From: Candidatus Kuenenia stuttgartensis | GTDB lineage: Bacteria > Planctomycetota > GCA-002687715 > CAIWVZ01 | Direction of reading: 5' to 3' | DNA length: 64,000 nt | Assembly (NCBI GenBank): GCA_945860915.1 | Contig: CAMARR010000002.1 | Location: 62,001-126,000 of the forward strand | Part shown: positions 52,125 through 61,993 of the stretch, piece by piece | Layout of the letters: the number at the start of each line of letters is the position of its first letter | Numbering within the stretch: the stretch's first letter is position 1 | Position numbers and translations under genes: made by a program | Notes under the pieces: model-generated | Databases searched by the model: none | Told to the model about the DNA's origin: nothing | The model's input: only the letters and a program-made list of their open reading frames with translations

Positions 52125-52711
52125 TTGATCGATTCGACTTTCGGTGTTTCGGTTGGCACCAGCCACTCGGCAGCTTCATTGATAGGGCGGTTTTCCACCA
52201 AGGCGAGATACCGATTCATGATCTGCTGAAGGATAAGTTCCTCAACTTTTGGATTCGACCCCGAGAGTTTCCACATCACACCGAGCGGCTGCCCCGCACG
52301 CGCGTCCGCCAGCTGGAATTCAGGTTCAATCAACTGAGCCCGGACTTCCACGCGGCGATGCTTAGCGACGATCGGGTCTTGATAAACATCCACCCTGACC
52401 CGGGTTCGATGCGGCATCCCATCGGCAAACCACTCGATCGTCTCTGATTCGAATACGAGGGGTCCTCCCTTGGGCGCGGTTTTGGGTGTCGAGTCTTCCG
52501 CCGAAAGCGGGAATGCGCGCTCCATGTAACCGCGCGCAGCGAGGTCGAGCTGGTCGACCTTTGCGTCCACTACCAATCGCGTCGTCGGCATCATGCTCGC
52601 CAACACCGAACGCACTTCTTCGGGCGATTGTCCGTACCGACCACCGGCCGATGACGCGCACGAGGCCAACACAGATCCCAAAGCCAGCACCGCAACAGTC
52701 GAGAAACGCAT
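52121..52711 (-). CDS. Lipoprotein of unknown function
   Basis: The protein has about 196 residues from the ATG at 52711; GGAG lies nine to ten bases upstream. An in-frame ATG at 52735 is an alternative. A lipobox follows the hydrophobic stretch (MRFSTVAVLALGSVLASC, Cys18 lipidated). The mature part is beta-rich (VFESETIEWFADGMPHRTRV). It is coupled by a GTGA overlap to the BtuF-like gene, which hints at a joint role, perhaps in a surface metal or cofactor process. Confidence 0.75.
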   Translation of the reverse strand: MRFSTVAVLALGSVLASCASSAGGRYGQSPEEVRSVLASMMPTTRLVVDAKVDQLDLAARGYMERAFPLSAEDSTPKTAPKGGPLVFESETIEWFADGMPHRTRVRVDVYQDPIVAKHRRVEVRAQLIEPEFQLADARAGQPLGVMWKLSGSNPKVEELILQQIMNRYLALVENRPINEAAEWLVPTETPKVESIK

Positions 52712-52803
52712 CAAGGGGGTTCTCCGTTTCACCATGCTAGCCGCGCCCCGCGATCCATTCAGGTAGGCGGTGCGAGGCTGACAGATTGCGTAGACCGTCC
52801 CGT

Positions 52804-55575
52804 TCAGTAGATCTCGACACGAAGCCCGCGCGAGGCCGAAAGTCCACCCGGCAAGCCCGGGTCGGCCCAAACCAACTGACTGAACACCACCAGCCCCTGA
52901 ATCGCAGGATCGTTCGGTAAGGGCAGCGGAACCACACTCTCGCCGAGCGAATTCGCAGCAATCGCAAGCAGCAAAGGAGGTGTGGCGAAAACATCGACAT
53001 TCAACGTGATGCCAGCGATCGGGAAGGCGGCGGTCTGAACGCCGATGATCAGGTATCCAGGCGCAGCCGAGGGCGCCCGAATCCCCGACACTGCGAAACC
53101 CAGTTCGCCAACGACGGCCTCAGTATTGGCGATGAGAGTCGGCGTGCCAAATGAACCAGCCGTCGCGACACCATAATTAGCCGGAAGCTCATCGTGATCG
53201 AGGAATGCGTCTCGGTCACGGTTGAGAGCAGCGCGAGTTCCGCTCATGAACGGGACACCCGTCACGACCACCGATTGATTGCCCGAGGCCGCTGCCGCGA
53301 CAAACGCCGCGTGGGTCATGGATGCGATCCCAGACTTATCAGGGGTCCAAATCCCCGATGACGGCACATAGAGCCAGTCCAAGGGATCACCAAATCGATC
53401 GCCGTGCGCGACGAGATCGAAGTCTGACGCTGCTGCACGAGCGATTAGGACATTCAGATCGGACGTCGTGGCGGAGAGCGCCGCAGTTGTTGAATTCAAC
53501 CGCACGCGATACCCGACTCCCGGAGCAGTTCCCGTATCGAATGCCAGGAGAAAGGCTGCGACATCATCTTTGAGATTCGAGGGGAAGTTATTGAACTGAC
53601 TCCGCGCCAGAAACTGAATAAGGGTCCCGTCCGACCCCTCGTTATTGAATCCGAAGCCAGCTTTCGACGCACCAGAGGCTGCGGTGAAACCCTGCTTGCG
53701 ATAGAGGTTGCGCAGCTGCGGCGGCCTGAACTGCTGTGGTGTTCCCATGAGCGTCTTCGAGACGACGAAAGGCCCCCCGCCGTCTGCGCTCGAATGACAC
53801 GTAACACAGGTCGCGGTACCGAGGCTTCCGAGATTAATGAATCCCTGATTTAAGAACGCATTGCGACCGGCCGCCGCATTGGCTCCCGCCGGTGTCGTCG
53901 CGAAACTCCGATCAAGCCTCTGATTAGGGTTCGGCGGAAACGCGATGCTCGTGGCGAACGTTGTAAAATCTGCGAGATCGGGCGCAGACAGAGCTGGGCC
54001 ACCGAGAAGGCTCGTGAAAGCCGGATTAAAGTCGCCAAACGTCGCACGGTCTCCTCGCCAGTGAAGCGGCACGCCCGCCGTGAGACCACGAAACGTCTGC
54101 GTTGTCATGGGCCCCTTCATCGGATGGAAAGACTCGAGCCCTAAGCTAAATGGGAACGGCTGGATTGGAGGCAGCTGCAGGACCCCGCCACGATCGCCTA
54201 AGTCCCAAGCGAGCCCGTCGACCTCCCCGTCCACGTGGCACGACGCACATGATGCCGTGCCATTGCCAGACAACTTTGCGTCGTAAAAGAACCGTCTACC
54301 CGCCTTGATCGCAGGCGGTGTCGGATCATAGCCTCCAAGCGGAGTCTCTCCGATCAGCGTGCGTGTGGTGGTGTCGATGATGCCGAGGCTGCGCGACAGC
54401 GCGTTGTAGACATAAAGACGTGCTGTCGATGGCTGAAATGCCAAAGCTCGCGGCCCGCGCTTCTCGCGGCTGTTGACGACGGATCCAGAGGTCGTACCCA
54501 TCTCGATTCTGGCAAGCACATTGCCCGCAAGATCGGTGACCGCGACTCGGTCCGTCCCGAATCCTGCGATGAACAACGCCGCACCCTGCGCATCAATCGC
54601 GATGTCCGTTGGCTCTGAAATCGCAACGGACAATGACGCCGGACTCGGAAGCGTGACGTAGGAAACAGACGGATTTAGGTCATGGGGAGTCACCGTTGTC
54701 GGAGATCCGAAGACCACGCGCGTCATCCTCGAATCGATGACGTGGCCACGCACCGACGGCTCAAATCGAACGAGGTTCTTCGCATCAGTATTCGCAACGA
54801 AGACCTCACCGGTCGACGGATGGACTGCCATGTTGTAGTTAATGGTGCCGACGGACTTCGCCGTCCGAGTAACGGTCAAGGTCGTCGCGTTGATCTCAAA
54901 GAGGTCGTCATCAGGCAAAGTCCACGTCACTTGCGGAAATGCTGGGTTTCCGGCCGTCACGATGACTCCCTGCGGCGGAGCAGTTGGCAGTGATCCGTTG
55001 GTCGGGGCGGGGGGCGCCGGCGCGACCTCGTTTTTAACGATCGTGGTCTTGTTGCCAGAGCGCGCCGAGAGCACGTAGACCTTCGTACCGGTCGGATCTA
55101 CAGCCAAGGACCGTGGGTCCTTTGCGTTGATCGCAATCGAGCCGAGTGCGGAGAGAGTGACGGCATCAAACGCGAGAACTTTGTCCGATGCGGACGCCGC
55201 AACAAATGCTCTGCCTCCCGCAAAGGCCACGTCGGTCGGTTCATCCTGCACCCGAATCGAGGCCGTCTCGCGACCGGCTGAAAGCGAGATCACGCTCACG
55301 GTGTCGGAAAGCCAGCAGGTAACCCACACCTCATCCTCCGTACGTGGCGTAACCGACACGGGACAAAGGCCGGTACTTATTTCAGTCACCAATACTGGGT
55401 GGGATGGATCCTGCAGTGACCAGACCGCAAGTCGGTGGTCCACCGGATCGCAAACCAACAACTTCGTTCCCGACGGCGAGAGCCTGATCGGGTGTACCAG
55501 CGGCGCTTCGAAATTCGTGAAGTCTTGGGACAGCACAGTTGCGGCCGCGAGGGATAGGACGAGCAGGGTGCGCAT
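52804..55575 (-). CDS. Secreted beta-propeller plus di-heme c-type cytochrome-like protein (copy 1)
   Basis: The protein has 923 residues. A signal peptide (MRTLLVLSLAAATVLSQ) precedes a YVTN-type beta-propeller (about 25-420; AVDPTGTKVYVLS, AVHPSTGEVFVAN, TDLAGNVLARIEMG). Two heme motifs follow: CASCH (443-447) and CVTCH (590-594), in a region like cytochrome c peroxidase/MauG with HWRGDR. The C-terminal 150 residues are an immunoglobulin-like planctomycete-type domain. It likely works in the periplasm or on the surface in electron transfer. It is a tandem paralog of the gene at 55629-58409. Confidence 0.85.
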   Translation of the reverse strand: MRTLLVLSLAAATVLSQDFTNFEAPLVHPIRLSPSGTKLLVCDPVDHRLAVWSLQDPSHPVLVTEISTGLCPVSVTPRTEDEVWVTCWLSDTVSVISLSAGRETASIRVQDEPTDVAFAGGRAFVAASASDKVLAFDAVTLSALGSIAINAKDPRSLAVDPTGTKVYVLSARSGNKTTIVKNEVAPAPPAPTNGSLPTAPPQGVIVTAGNPAFPQVTWTLPDDDLFEINATTLTVTRTAKSVGTINYNMAVHPSTGEVFVANTDAKNLVRFEPSVRGHVIDSRMTRVVFGSPTTVTPHDLNPSVSYVTLPSPASLSVAISEPTDIAIDAQGAALFIAGFGTDRVAVTDLAGNVLARIEMGTTSGSVVNSREKRGPRALAFQPSTARLYVYNALSRSLGIIDTTTRTLIGETPLGGYDPTPPAIKAGRRFFYDAKLSGNGTASCASCHVDGEVDGLAWDLGDRGGVLQLPPIQPFPFSLGLESFHPMKGPMTTQTFRGLTAGVPLHWRGDRATFGDFNPAFTSLLGGPALSAPDLADFTTFATSIAFPPNPNQRLDRSFATTPAGANAAAGRNAFLNQGFINLGSLGTATCVTCHSSADGGGPFVVSKTLMGTPQQFRPPQLRNLYRKQGFTAASGASKAGFGFNNEGSDGTLIQFLARSQFNNFPSNLKDDVAAFLLAFDTGTAPGVGYRVRLNSTTAALSATTSDLNVLIARAAASDFDLVAHGDRFGDPLDWLYVPSSGIWTPDKSGIASMTHAAFVAAAASGNQSVVVTGVPFMSGTRAALNRDRDAFLDHDELPANYGVATAGSFGTPTLIANTEAVVGELGFAVSGIRAPSAAPGYLIIGVQTAAFPIAGITLNVDVFATPPLLLAIAANSLGESVVPLPLPNDPAIQGLVVFSQLVWADPGLPGGLSASRGLRVEIY

Positions 55576-55628
55576 AGGAACTCCACCGCCATCCTATTCC
55601 GAACCTCGTAGTGCACGCAATTTTCGGA

Positions 55629-58409
55629 CTAGGGAATGACCGTCACGCGAAGCCCTGCGGACGACGACACGCCGAAGGTGACTGAGGGATCGGCCCAAAC
55701 GGCCTGAGTGAAGGCGGTTAGCCCGATCAGTTGAGGCATTGCGGGGACGGGAACCGAGGCAACGAAGCCGCCCAATGAGTCTGCCACGATGGGAATGAGA
55801 ACGGGTGCCTGAGTGAACGCGTCGACGAGGAGAGTGATGCCAAGGATCGGTATCGCTGCGCTACCACTACCGACCACTAGGTACCCCTCCGCAGCGGCGG
55901 GAGCACGGAATCCGGCAACACCGAATCGAGCATTGCCGACGAACGCCTCACCGTTCGCTATGAGCGTGGGAATTCCATTAATCCCCAGAGTCCCGGTCGA
56001 GTACGAATTCGGCATCGCGTCTCCATCCAGAATGGAGTCGCGATTGGAGTCGAGCGCCATTCGATGGCCTGCTCCCCATGCAACACCAGTCACGATGCCC
56101 GATAGAGCGCCGGATAGTGCCTGCGCGAGAAATGCCGAGGTCGACAGCGCAGGAATCGCAGATTGATCCGGCATCCACTGGCCGAGTACAACGTTGTAGA
56201 GCCAGTCGATCGGAACACCATTCACACGCGTCGACGCAATCAGATCCGCGTCGAGTGCTGACGCCCGAGCGATCATGGTGGAAAGGTCCGCGGCCGTTGT
56301 CGAAAGCCCTGCAGTCGTCGCATCGACAGTCACGCGATACCCCACAATCGGAGATGTCCCCGTGTCAAATGCCATCAGGAACGCGACGAGATCGTCCTTG
56401 AGCGCCGAGGGGTAGCTTGCAAAGAAGCTCAAGTTAAGGAACGCAGTCAGGCCAGGCGTCGTGCCATCGAACGAAAATCCGGCTCCTGTGCGCTGTGAGC
56501 CAGTCAAAGCATTGAATCCGGTGCGCCGATAGAGATTGCGCAACTGTGGCGGGTTGTAAGCCTGAATATTTCCAAGCGCCAAGCCGGGCACGATCAACGC
56601 GGCTCCCCCGTCCGGGTTGACATGGCACGTCACGCAGGTTCGCGAGACACCACCCGTGGTGAACGTCTGCGACTGAAAGGCGACTTTCCCGGCCGAGGCG
56701 CTCGCACCGAGCGGCAGTGTTGAGAAGTTTCGATTGAGAAGCTGATTGGGGTTGGGGGGGAACGCGATGTTTGAAACGAACGCCGTAAAGTCGGCGAGAT
56801 CGGCGGGAGGTAGTTGCGATCCACCCATCAACGCCGAGAACGCCACGTTGAATGCCGTAACCGACAGGCGATCACCACGCCAGTGCAATGGATCTCCCAC
56901 GGCGATACCCGTGCCAAGCCCACGCATTGTCTGCGTGGTCATCGGACCCTTCATCGGATGCTGCGGGGAGCCAAACGTCGCGAGATTCGGAGGAATTGGA
57001 ATCATCGAGCCACCGGGGTCCCCGAGATCCCAGGCGAGTCCATCGAGCTCCCCGTCGACGTGGCACGACGCACACGACATCGTGCCATTCCCGGAGAGTT
57101 TCGCGTCATAGAAGAACTTCCGACCTGCTCGCATCGCAGGAGGCATCGGATCAATCCCGCCCCACGGCACTTCATCGAGAATCGCAAGTGTTGCAGTGTC
57201 TACCACTGAAAGCGATCGCGACAGCGTGTTCGCCACATAAAGCCGCTGCGCGATCGGATGCAGAGCGAGACCACGCGGGCCACGCTTGTCGCGGGAGTTC
57301 ACAGTGGATCCAACAGCCGCACCCATCTCGATTCTTGCAAGGACATTCCCAGCGAGATCGGTGACTCCGATGCGGTCGGTCGCGAATGCGGCAACAAAAA
57401 GACGGCCAAGCGCAGCGTCAATGACGATATCCGTAGGTTCCGCCAGCGACACAGCGAGTGACGAAGGGTCGGGCAACGTGGCGTATGAAACCGATGGGTT
57501 TAAGTCTGTCGCCGTCACCGTCGGTGATGCAGACATGACGATTCGAGTCACACGGGAGTCGATCGCGTGCCCACGCAGCTGCGGCTCGAATCGGGTGCGG
57601 TTGCGAGCCTCTGTGTTGACAACAAACAACTCACCTGTGACGGGATGCACTGCGATATTCGTATTGATAGTCCCCACAGACTTTGCGGTCCGCGTCACTG
57701 TCAGCGCGGATGCCGATATCTCGAACACGTCATCGTCAGGTATGACCCAAGTGATCTGCGGGTATGCTGGATCTCCAGCTAGCACTACGAGGCCCTGAGC
57801 TGGAGCGGCGGGGAGCCCGACATTCGTCGGCAACGGCGGTGGGGGCGCCTGTGCGGCCGGGAGGACCGTGGTCCTATTCCCAGAACGACAGGACACAGCA
57901 TAAATTCTGGATCCCGTTGGATCCACCGCGAGTGATCGCGGGTCTTTGGCCGACAGCGCCACGGTGCCGATTTGCATTCGGGTTGTCGCGTCAAATACCA
58001 CGATGGAATCCGACGCTGTCGCAGCCACGAACGCCCGGCCACTCGCGAACACGATGTCGCTCGGCTCATCCTTCACTCGCAGCGTCGCAACCTCGCGTCC
58101 CTCGGATACTGAAACCACGCTGACAGAATCCGAAAGCCAACAAACAACCCAGACCTCATCGTCGGTTCGAGGCGTCACGGATACCGGCCCGAGCCCCACC
58201 TGAATTCGGGTAACCAAAACAGGGTGTGACGGATCGGCGAGCGACCACACATCAAGATGGTGGTTGTCAGGGTCGACAGTGAAGAGGCGCAATCCCGACG
58301 GGGACAACCTGACAGGGTGGACTGCGGGAGCTTCGAAATTGACGAAATCGGCCTGCTGGGCCAGCAAGGACCCAAGAGCCAACGCAAGAGCGATGAACGA
58401 TCGAATCAC
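55629..58409 (-). CDS. Secreted beta-propeller plus di-heme c-type cytochrome-like protein (copy 2)
   Basis: The protein has 926 residues, with the same order of parts as the 923-residue neighbour: signal peptide (MIRSFIALALALGSLLAQ), YVTN-type propeller (VDPDNHHLDVWSLADPSHPV, AVDPTGSRIYAVS), CASCH and CVTCH heme motifs, HWRGDR, and a similar C-terminal domain (VGSGSAAIPILGITLLVDA). Many segments are nearly identical (AKLSGNGT, GRKFFYDAKLS), but the sequences have diverged enough to indicate an old duplication. The intergenic gap is 53 bases. Confidence 0.85.
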   Translation of the reverse strand: MIRSFIALALALGSLLAQQADFVNFEAPAVHPVRLSPSGLRLFTVDPDNHHLDVWSLADPSHPVLVTRIQVGLGPVSVTPRTDDEVWVVCWLSDSVSVVSVSEGREVATLRVKDEPSDIVFASGRAFVAATASDSIVVFDATTRMQIGTVALSAKDPRSLAVDPTGSRIYAVSCRSGNRTTVLPAAQAPPPPLPTNVGLPAAPAQGLVVLAGDPAYPQITWVIPDDDVFEISASALTVTRTAKSVGTINTNIAVHPVTGELFVVNTEARNRTRFEPQLRGHAIDSRVTRIVMSASPTVTATDLNPSVSYATLPDPSSLAVSLAEPTDIVIDAALGRLFVAAFATDRIGVTDLAGNVLARIEMGAAVGSTVNSRDKRGPRGLALHPIAQRLYVANTLSRSLSVVDTATLAILDEVPWGGIDPMPPAMRAGRKFFYDAKLSGNGTMSCASCHVDGELDGLAWDLGDPGGSMIPIPPNLATFGSPQHPMKGPMTTQTMRGLGTGIAVGDPLHWRGDRLSVTAFNVAFSALMGGSQLPPADLADFTAFVSNIAFPPNPNQLLNRNFSTLPLGASASAGKVAFQSQTFTTGGVSRTCVTCHVNPDGGAALIVPGLALGNIQAYNPPQLRNLYRRTGFNALTGSQRTGAGFSFDGTTPGLTAFLNLSFFASYPSALKDDLVAFLMAFDTGTSPIVGYRVTVDATTAGLSTTAADLSTMIARASALDADLIASTRVNGVPIDWLYNVVLGQWMPDQSAIPALSTSAFLAQALSGALSGIVTGVAWGAGHRMALDSNRDSILDGDAMPNSYSTGTLGINGIPTLIANGEAFVGNARFGVAGFRAPAAAEGYLVVGSGSAAIPILGITLLVDAFTQAPVLIPIVADSLGGFVASVPVPAMPQLIGLTAFTQAVWADPSVTFGVSSSAGLRVTVIP

Positions 58410-58427
58410 GGGGCAACCTTGGGCTAA

Positions 58428-59597
58428 TTAGGGCACAAGCAAGACGGAGATCGAGCGGGCGCAGTTCGGGAATAGTGTAATGGAATCGAGGTTCCAAGAA
58501 AAACCCGCAGGAAGCAACCCGACATGCAGCGTCGCCTCTGTGACGTCGCAGCACTCCAAGGAATGAGATGCTGTGAGCGCGACTGTGCCGCCTCGCACCT
58601 CAATTCGCGGTGGCTGATCTCCCCCAAATTCGAATGCAACGTAGGAACCGAGGCCCGGCGACAAAGCGAGCGTCGCTTCTGAATAGTGCCAGGCTTTGTC
58701 CCCTAGCCCCCCCCCGCGCGGGACAAGCGCAAGCACCGCGCCGAGACACTCGGTGCGCTGCGATTGCGCCGAGACCGGCAGCACCAAGCGGTGACGTTGC
58801 CCAAGCTGGATTCGACCGTCAATGGGTATTCCAGTCAGGGCACCGAAACTCAACGCCGAGGCGACTCTTCTTCGCTCTGCCGTCGACGAACCACGACAAA
58901 TCTGAAGGTCGATGAATCCTCGCGAACGCGTCACCCCCATCACCCCAAGGTCAGCCGCGGCGAGCGCCGACACAAGATCCTCCTCCGTCCAGCCCACCAT
59001 GGGGAAGCCCCCTCGTCCCCCTGAGGCGACCGCAAGCGCACCCTCCGGTTGCTCTGAATCCTGAAACTGAAGCCAGCCTCTGCCGCCAACTCTGAGCACG
59101 CGTCGAATCTCATGGAAGTACAAGCGTGCAGCGCGTTGGTCGACGTGAATCAGACACAGAAGCGAAGTCACAAAGTCTATGCTCTCGGAGGCAATGTCCT
59201 TCAGGCTTTGACCATCCGATTCCAGGATGCTGACATTCGAGAGATTCACTAGGCGTTCGCGCGCGACCCCCGCCATCACCGGCGAGATATCAACACCTGT
59301 CACCCATCCACACAATGGCGCCATGGCACCCGTAAGGCGTCCGACACCACAACCAAGATCTAGGACGCGCGATCCCGGGTGCAAAAACCAGCCGAGTCGC
59401 CGCAAATCTTCGGCCGTCGTGCGCTGAAAGAACGCGTCGCGAAGTGCAGGGTCTCGGGCTTCAGGTGCAGACAGGACAGCGAACCACGCATCCCGTTGCG
59501 CCATGGAATCCCAGAACTCGCGATCGGCGCGAAGCTTCACGGCCAGGCTGTCGTGCAGAAGCGGATCGGGAAAGCCGTCCGGTCCTGCAGGGCTCAT
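58428..59597 (-). CDS. SAM-dependent methyltransferase with extra C-terminal domain
   Basis: The protein has 389 residues. Residues about 70-230 are a class I methyltransferase: motif I VLDLGCGVGRLTG, then WVTGVDISPVMAGVARERL and SIDFVTSLLCLIHVD. About 150 further residues (QLGQRHRLVLPVSAQSQRTE, GSYVAFEFGGDQPPRIEVRG) look like an added beta domain of unknown role. Its start directly follows the TGA of the membrane-protein gene upstream, in the same frame. The substrate cannot be assigned. Confidence 0.85.
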   Translation of the reverse strand: MSPAGPDGFPDPLLHDSLAVKLRADREFWDSMAQRDAWFAVLSAPEARDPALRDAFFQRTTAEDLRRLGWFLHPGSRVLDLGCGVGRLTGAMAPLCGWVTGVDISPVMAGVARERLVNLSNVSILESDGQSLKDIASESIDFVTSLLCLIHVDQRAARLYFHEIRRVLRVGGRGWLQFQDSEQPEGALAVASGGRGGFPMVGWTEEDLVSALAAADLGVMGVTRSRGFIDLQICRGSSTAERRRVASALSFGALTGIPIDGRIQLGQRHRLVLPVSAQSQRTECLGAVLALVPRGGGLGDKAWHYSEATLALSPGLGSYVAFEFGGDQPPRIEVRGGTVALTASHSLECCDVTEATLHVGLLPAGFSWNLDSITLFPNCARSISVLLVP

Positions 59598-60119
59598 TCA
59601 GCGAGCCTCCGCATTGGGTGCAATCGAAAACACGTAATCCGAAACGACCGCTTCATCGCCCTCGCGGCGAACCGCTAGCTCTAATTTGACAACAGTAAGT
59701 TCGCTGTGTCGCTGCGAGGCCCGACCGAGGTAGAGCATGCACGTGATCGGACGTTCTCGCGAACCAGATGTCGTCGTGATCCGATCGTCGACGATCGCGC
59801 CATGAGACTCGAGCACACGCGACCATTCGTCGTAAAACACGTCAAAGGGCTTAGTGACGTGAAGTCGTGTGCTCAATCGGTGCCATGCGGCGGAGTAGCC
59901 CGTTCGGACCTCGCCCGATCCGTCATCAAACGGGCCATCGGATGCCGCAAGCGCCCGGACAAAGATTTCGGCCGCTGGAGAGCCGAAATCTCTCGGAGCC
60001 TTCTGGAATCGTCGAACGGCGTCGGCCCCAGCGAAAAACAATGCAGCAACGACGGCCGCCACCAATCCAAGAATGACTTGGATCGACGGTCCTGTACGTT
60101 TGCGAATTGGATCGGACAT
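59598..60119 (-). CDS. Small single-pass membrane protein, unknown function
   Basis: The protein has 173 residues. A basic start (MSDPIRKRTGPS) and one membrane helix at about 14-31 (VILGLVAAVVAALFFAGA) lead to an external alpha/beta part (YSAAWHRLSTRLHVTKPFDV, LTVVKLELAVRREGDEAVVS), which resembles the cystatin-like/NTF2-like DUF4864-type fold. The methyltransferase gene starts immediately after its stop codon. No function was recognised. Confidence 0.65.
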   Translation of the reverse strand: MSDPIRKRTGPSIQVILGLVAAVVAALFFAGADAVRRFQKAPRDFGSPAAEIFVRALAASDGPFDDGSGEVRTGYSAAWHRLSTRLHVTKPFDVFYDEWSRVLESHGAIVDDRITTTSGSRERPITCMLYLGRASQRHSELTVVKLELAVRREGDEAVVSDYVFSIAPNAEAR

Positions 60120-60214
60120 GGGTGGCTATGCCTCAACTGCGGGTTTAGTCTAGCGGGCGTGACGGACTCGTCTCAATCAGCGCGTCAAAGTTGTTAAGGT
60201 TCTACCGCCCGACA

Positions 60215-61993
60215 ATGACACCCTTGAGTCGCATGACCTTCCTCGTTCTGGCGCTCGCAATGGCGCTTGTCGCCCCACGCGCAGCCGCCCAAGACAACGT
60301 CTGGCGATGTCGCGTTGCGATTCCTGACCCGCATCTGGGACGTGTCGATGTGGAAGTCTTGATTCCGAACGCAGCTGCTGGCGAGACCCGACTGGCTTTC
60401 CCCGAGCGGCTCGATGGGCGCCTGACGCGTGACAACCCTGCCGCGTGGGTAACCGACCTCATTGCCGACGACGGAAACAACCCACTCCCAGTCACCCGAC
60501 GTTCGCTCCGTGAAGTGGTGGTCAACCGTACGACGCCAGGCGACATTCGACTCAGATACCGCCGCACCAAGTGCTTAGGATCCGAGTCCGTCTTCGATGT
60601 CCGCGCGGACGGAGCATCATGGATCGGGGCAGCACTCTTTCCAACGATGGTCGAGCGGACGTCTCCAGTTTCAGTCGAAGTCTCTGCGCCTCACGGATGG
60701 ACCGCCTCAGCATCAATTCCCGGTGAAGGCGCTTTTCGCTGGATGGCGCCTAATGGCTCCGTCCTTGACGCCAGTCGCTTCCACGTCGGAAAGTTCGAGG
60801 AATGGAGAAGTGAGGGCAAGCCTTGGAGCCTCGTCGTCGTGGCTGACAGACCTCTCGCGGCACTCGGCGAGCCAACTCTGAAATTCGTGACCGCACTCGT
60901 CAATCAGGCAGACCGCACCCTTTCCCCAGTCCCTCTGACGGGCATCTCGCTTCACGTCTTGCCCGATGGCCCAGATCGACCGGAGACTCTCGTTTCGGGG
61001 TCGTCCATCGACGTGCGGGTCAAGGGCCGCATCGATGAATCGACCGTACGAACTCAGGCTCTCGCAGCGCTCGCCCGCGGGCTAGTTCGGCTGAGAATCC
61101 CAGGCAAGTCGGCTCCCGAAGGATGGCGCACCTCGACGACGCCGAGTGACCCTGCAACTTCACTCGCATGGTTTACCGAAGGCGCTGCCGATTGGATCGG
61201 GACCTTGATCGCAATTCGCGCTGAAGTTCTTCCTGAATCGGGACTTTCGGATTTTCTAGCTGCTCGGCTCGAGGCTGATGCCCGCAACCGATCCACATCC
61301 TCGGCAAGAGAACAATCCGAATTGATGTTTGACCGGGCGCGGCGCCCGTCACCATCTCTCACCCCTGACCCAGCGATCCGCGGGTCGCTTCTTGCGGCGT
61401 CAATCGACCTCGCGCTACGAAGAGCCACGGAGGGCGCGCGTGGACTTGAGGACGTCATGATCTCGTTGGTTACTTCAACCAGCAGCACGACCTTCAACGA
61501 GTCGAAACTCCTGCACGCACTCGACGGTGTCGATTCGCGAGCAGTGTCGGCAGCCTGGTTCTCAACCTTCGTTCACGGCAGCGCACGTCTTGACCTTACT
61601 GAAGGACTGGCCTCGGTGGGATTCGAACTTGACACGACGGAAACTGGTGGGCGGGCCTCCCTCGGCGTCACGGTTTCGGGTGCCACGATGAAGTCCCTGA
61701 CGGCAGACAGCCCACTCAGGCTCGCGGGCGCAAGGGAAGGCGATACCCTCGTCGGAATCGGTACATCGCTCCTCGGTGATCCAAACTCTGAGTCAATCGA
61801 AGAGATCCTGTCACGGAAACGCCCCGGCGATATCATCACGGTGACTTGGCGCCGTCCAGACGGCACTGTCGCGCAGAAACTCGTTCGCACGAACGCCCCT
61901 CTCCTCCGATTCAGGATAGGATCTTCGCCCGAACCGTCCGAGGACATACGCGCCTTGAAGCGAAAGTTCATCTACGCAGAGCCACGGCGGTGA
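60215..61993 (+). CDS. Secreted M61-peptidase-like protein with PDZ, lacking HExxH
   Basis: The protein has about 592 residues from the ATG at 60215; TTG at 60191 or ATG at 60233 are alternatives. A signal peptide (MTFLVLALAMALVAPRAAA) leads to a beta-rich part like the M61 N-domain, a helical middle with the residue pattern FTEGAADW near residue 320, and a C-terminal PDZ domain (DTLVGIGTSLLGDP, KRPGDIITVTWRRPDG). M61 enzymes carry HExxH before the EG motif, and no such motif is found here. It is thus likely a binding protein. Its stop overlaps plsY (GTGA). Confidence 0.65.
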   Translation: MTPLSRMTFLVLALAMALVAPRAAAQDNVWRCRVAIPDPHLGRVDVEVLIPNAAAGETRLAFPERLDGRLTRDNPAAWVTDLIADDGNNPLPVTRRSLREVVVNRTTPGDIRLRYRRTKCLGSESVFDVRADGASWIGAALFPTMVERTSPVSVEVSAPHGWTASASIPGEGAFRWMAPNGSVLDASRFHVGKFEEWRSEGKPWSLVVVADRPLAALGEPTLKFVTALVNQADRTLSPVPLTGISLHVLPDGPDRPETLVSGSSIDVRVKGRIDESTVRTQALAALARGLVRLRIPGKSAPEGWRTSTTPSDPATSLAWFTEGAADWIGTLIAIRAEVLPESGLSDFLAARLEADARNRSTSSAREQSELMFDRARRPSPSLTPDPAIRGSLLAASIDLALRRATEGARGLEDVMISLVTSTSSTTFNESKLLHALDGVDSRAVSAAWFSTFVHGSARLDLTEGLASVGFELDTTETGGRASLGVTVSGATMKSLTADSPLRLAGAREGDTLVGIGTSLLGDPNSESIEEILSRKRPGDIITVTWRRPDGTVAQKLVRTNAPLLRFRIGSSPEPSEDIRALKRKFIYAEPRR

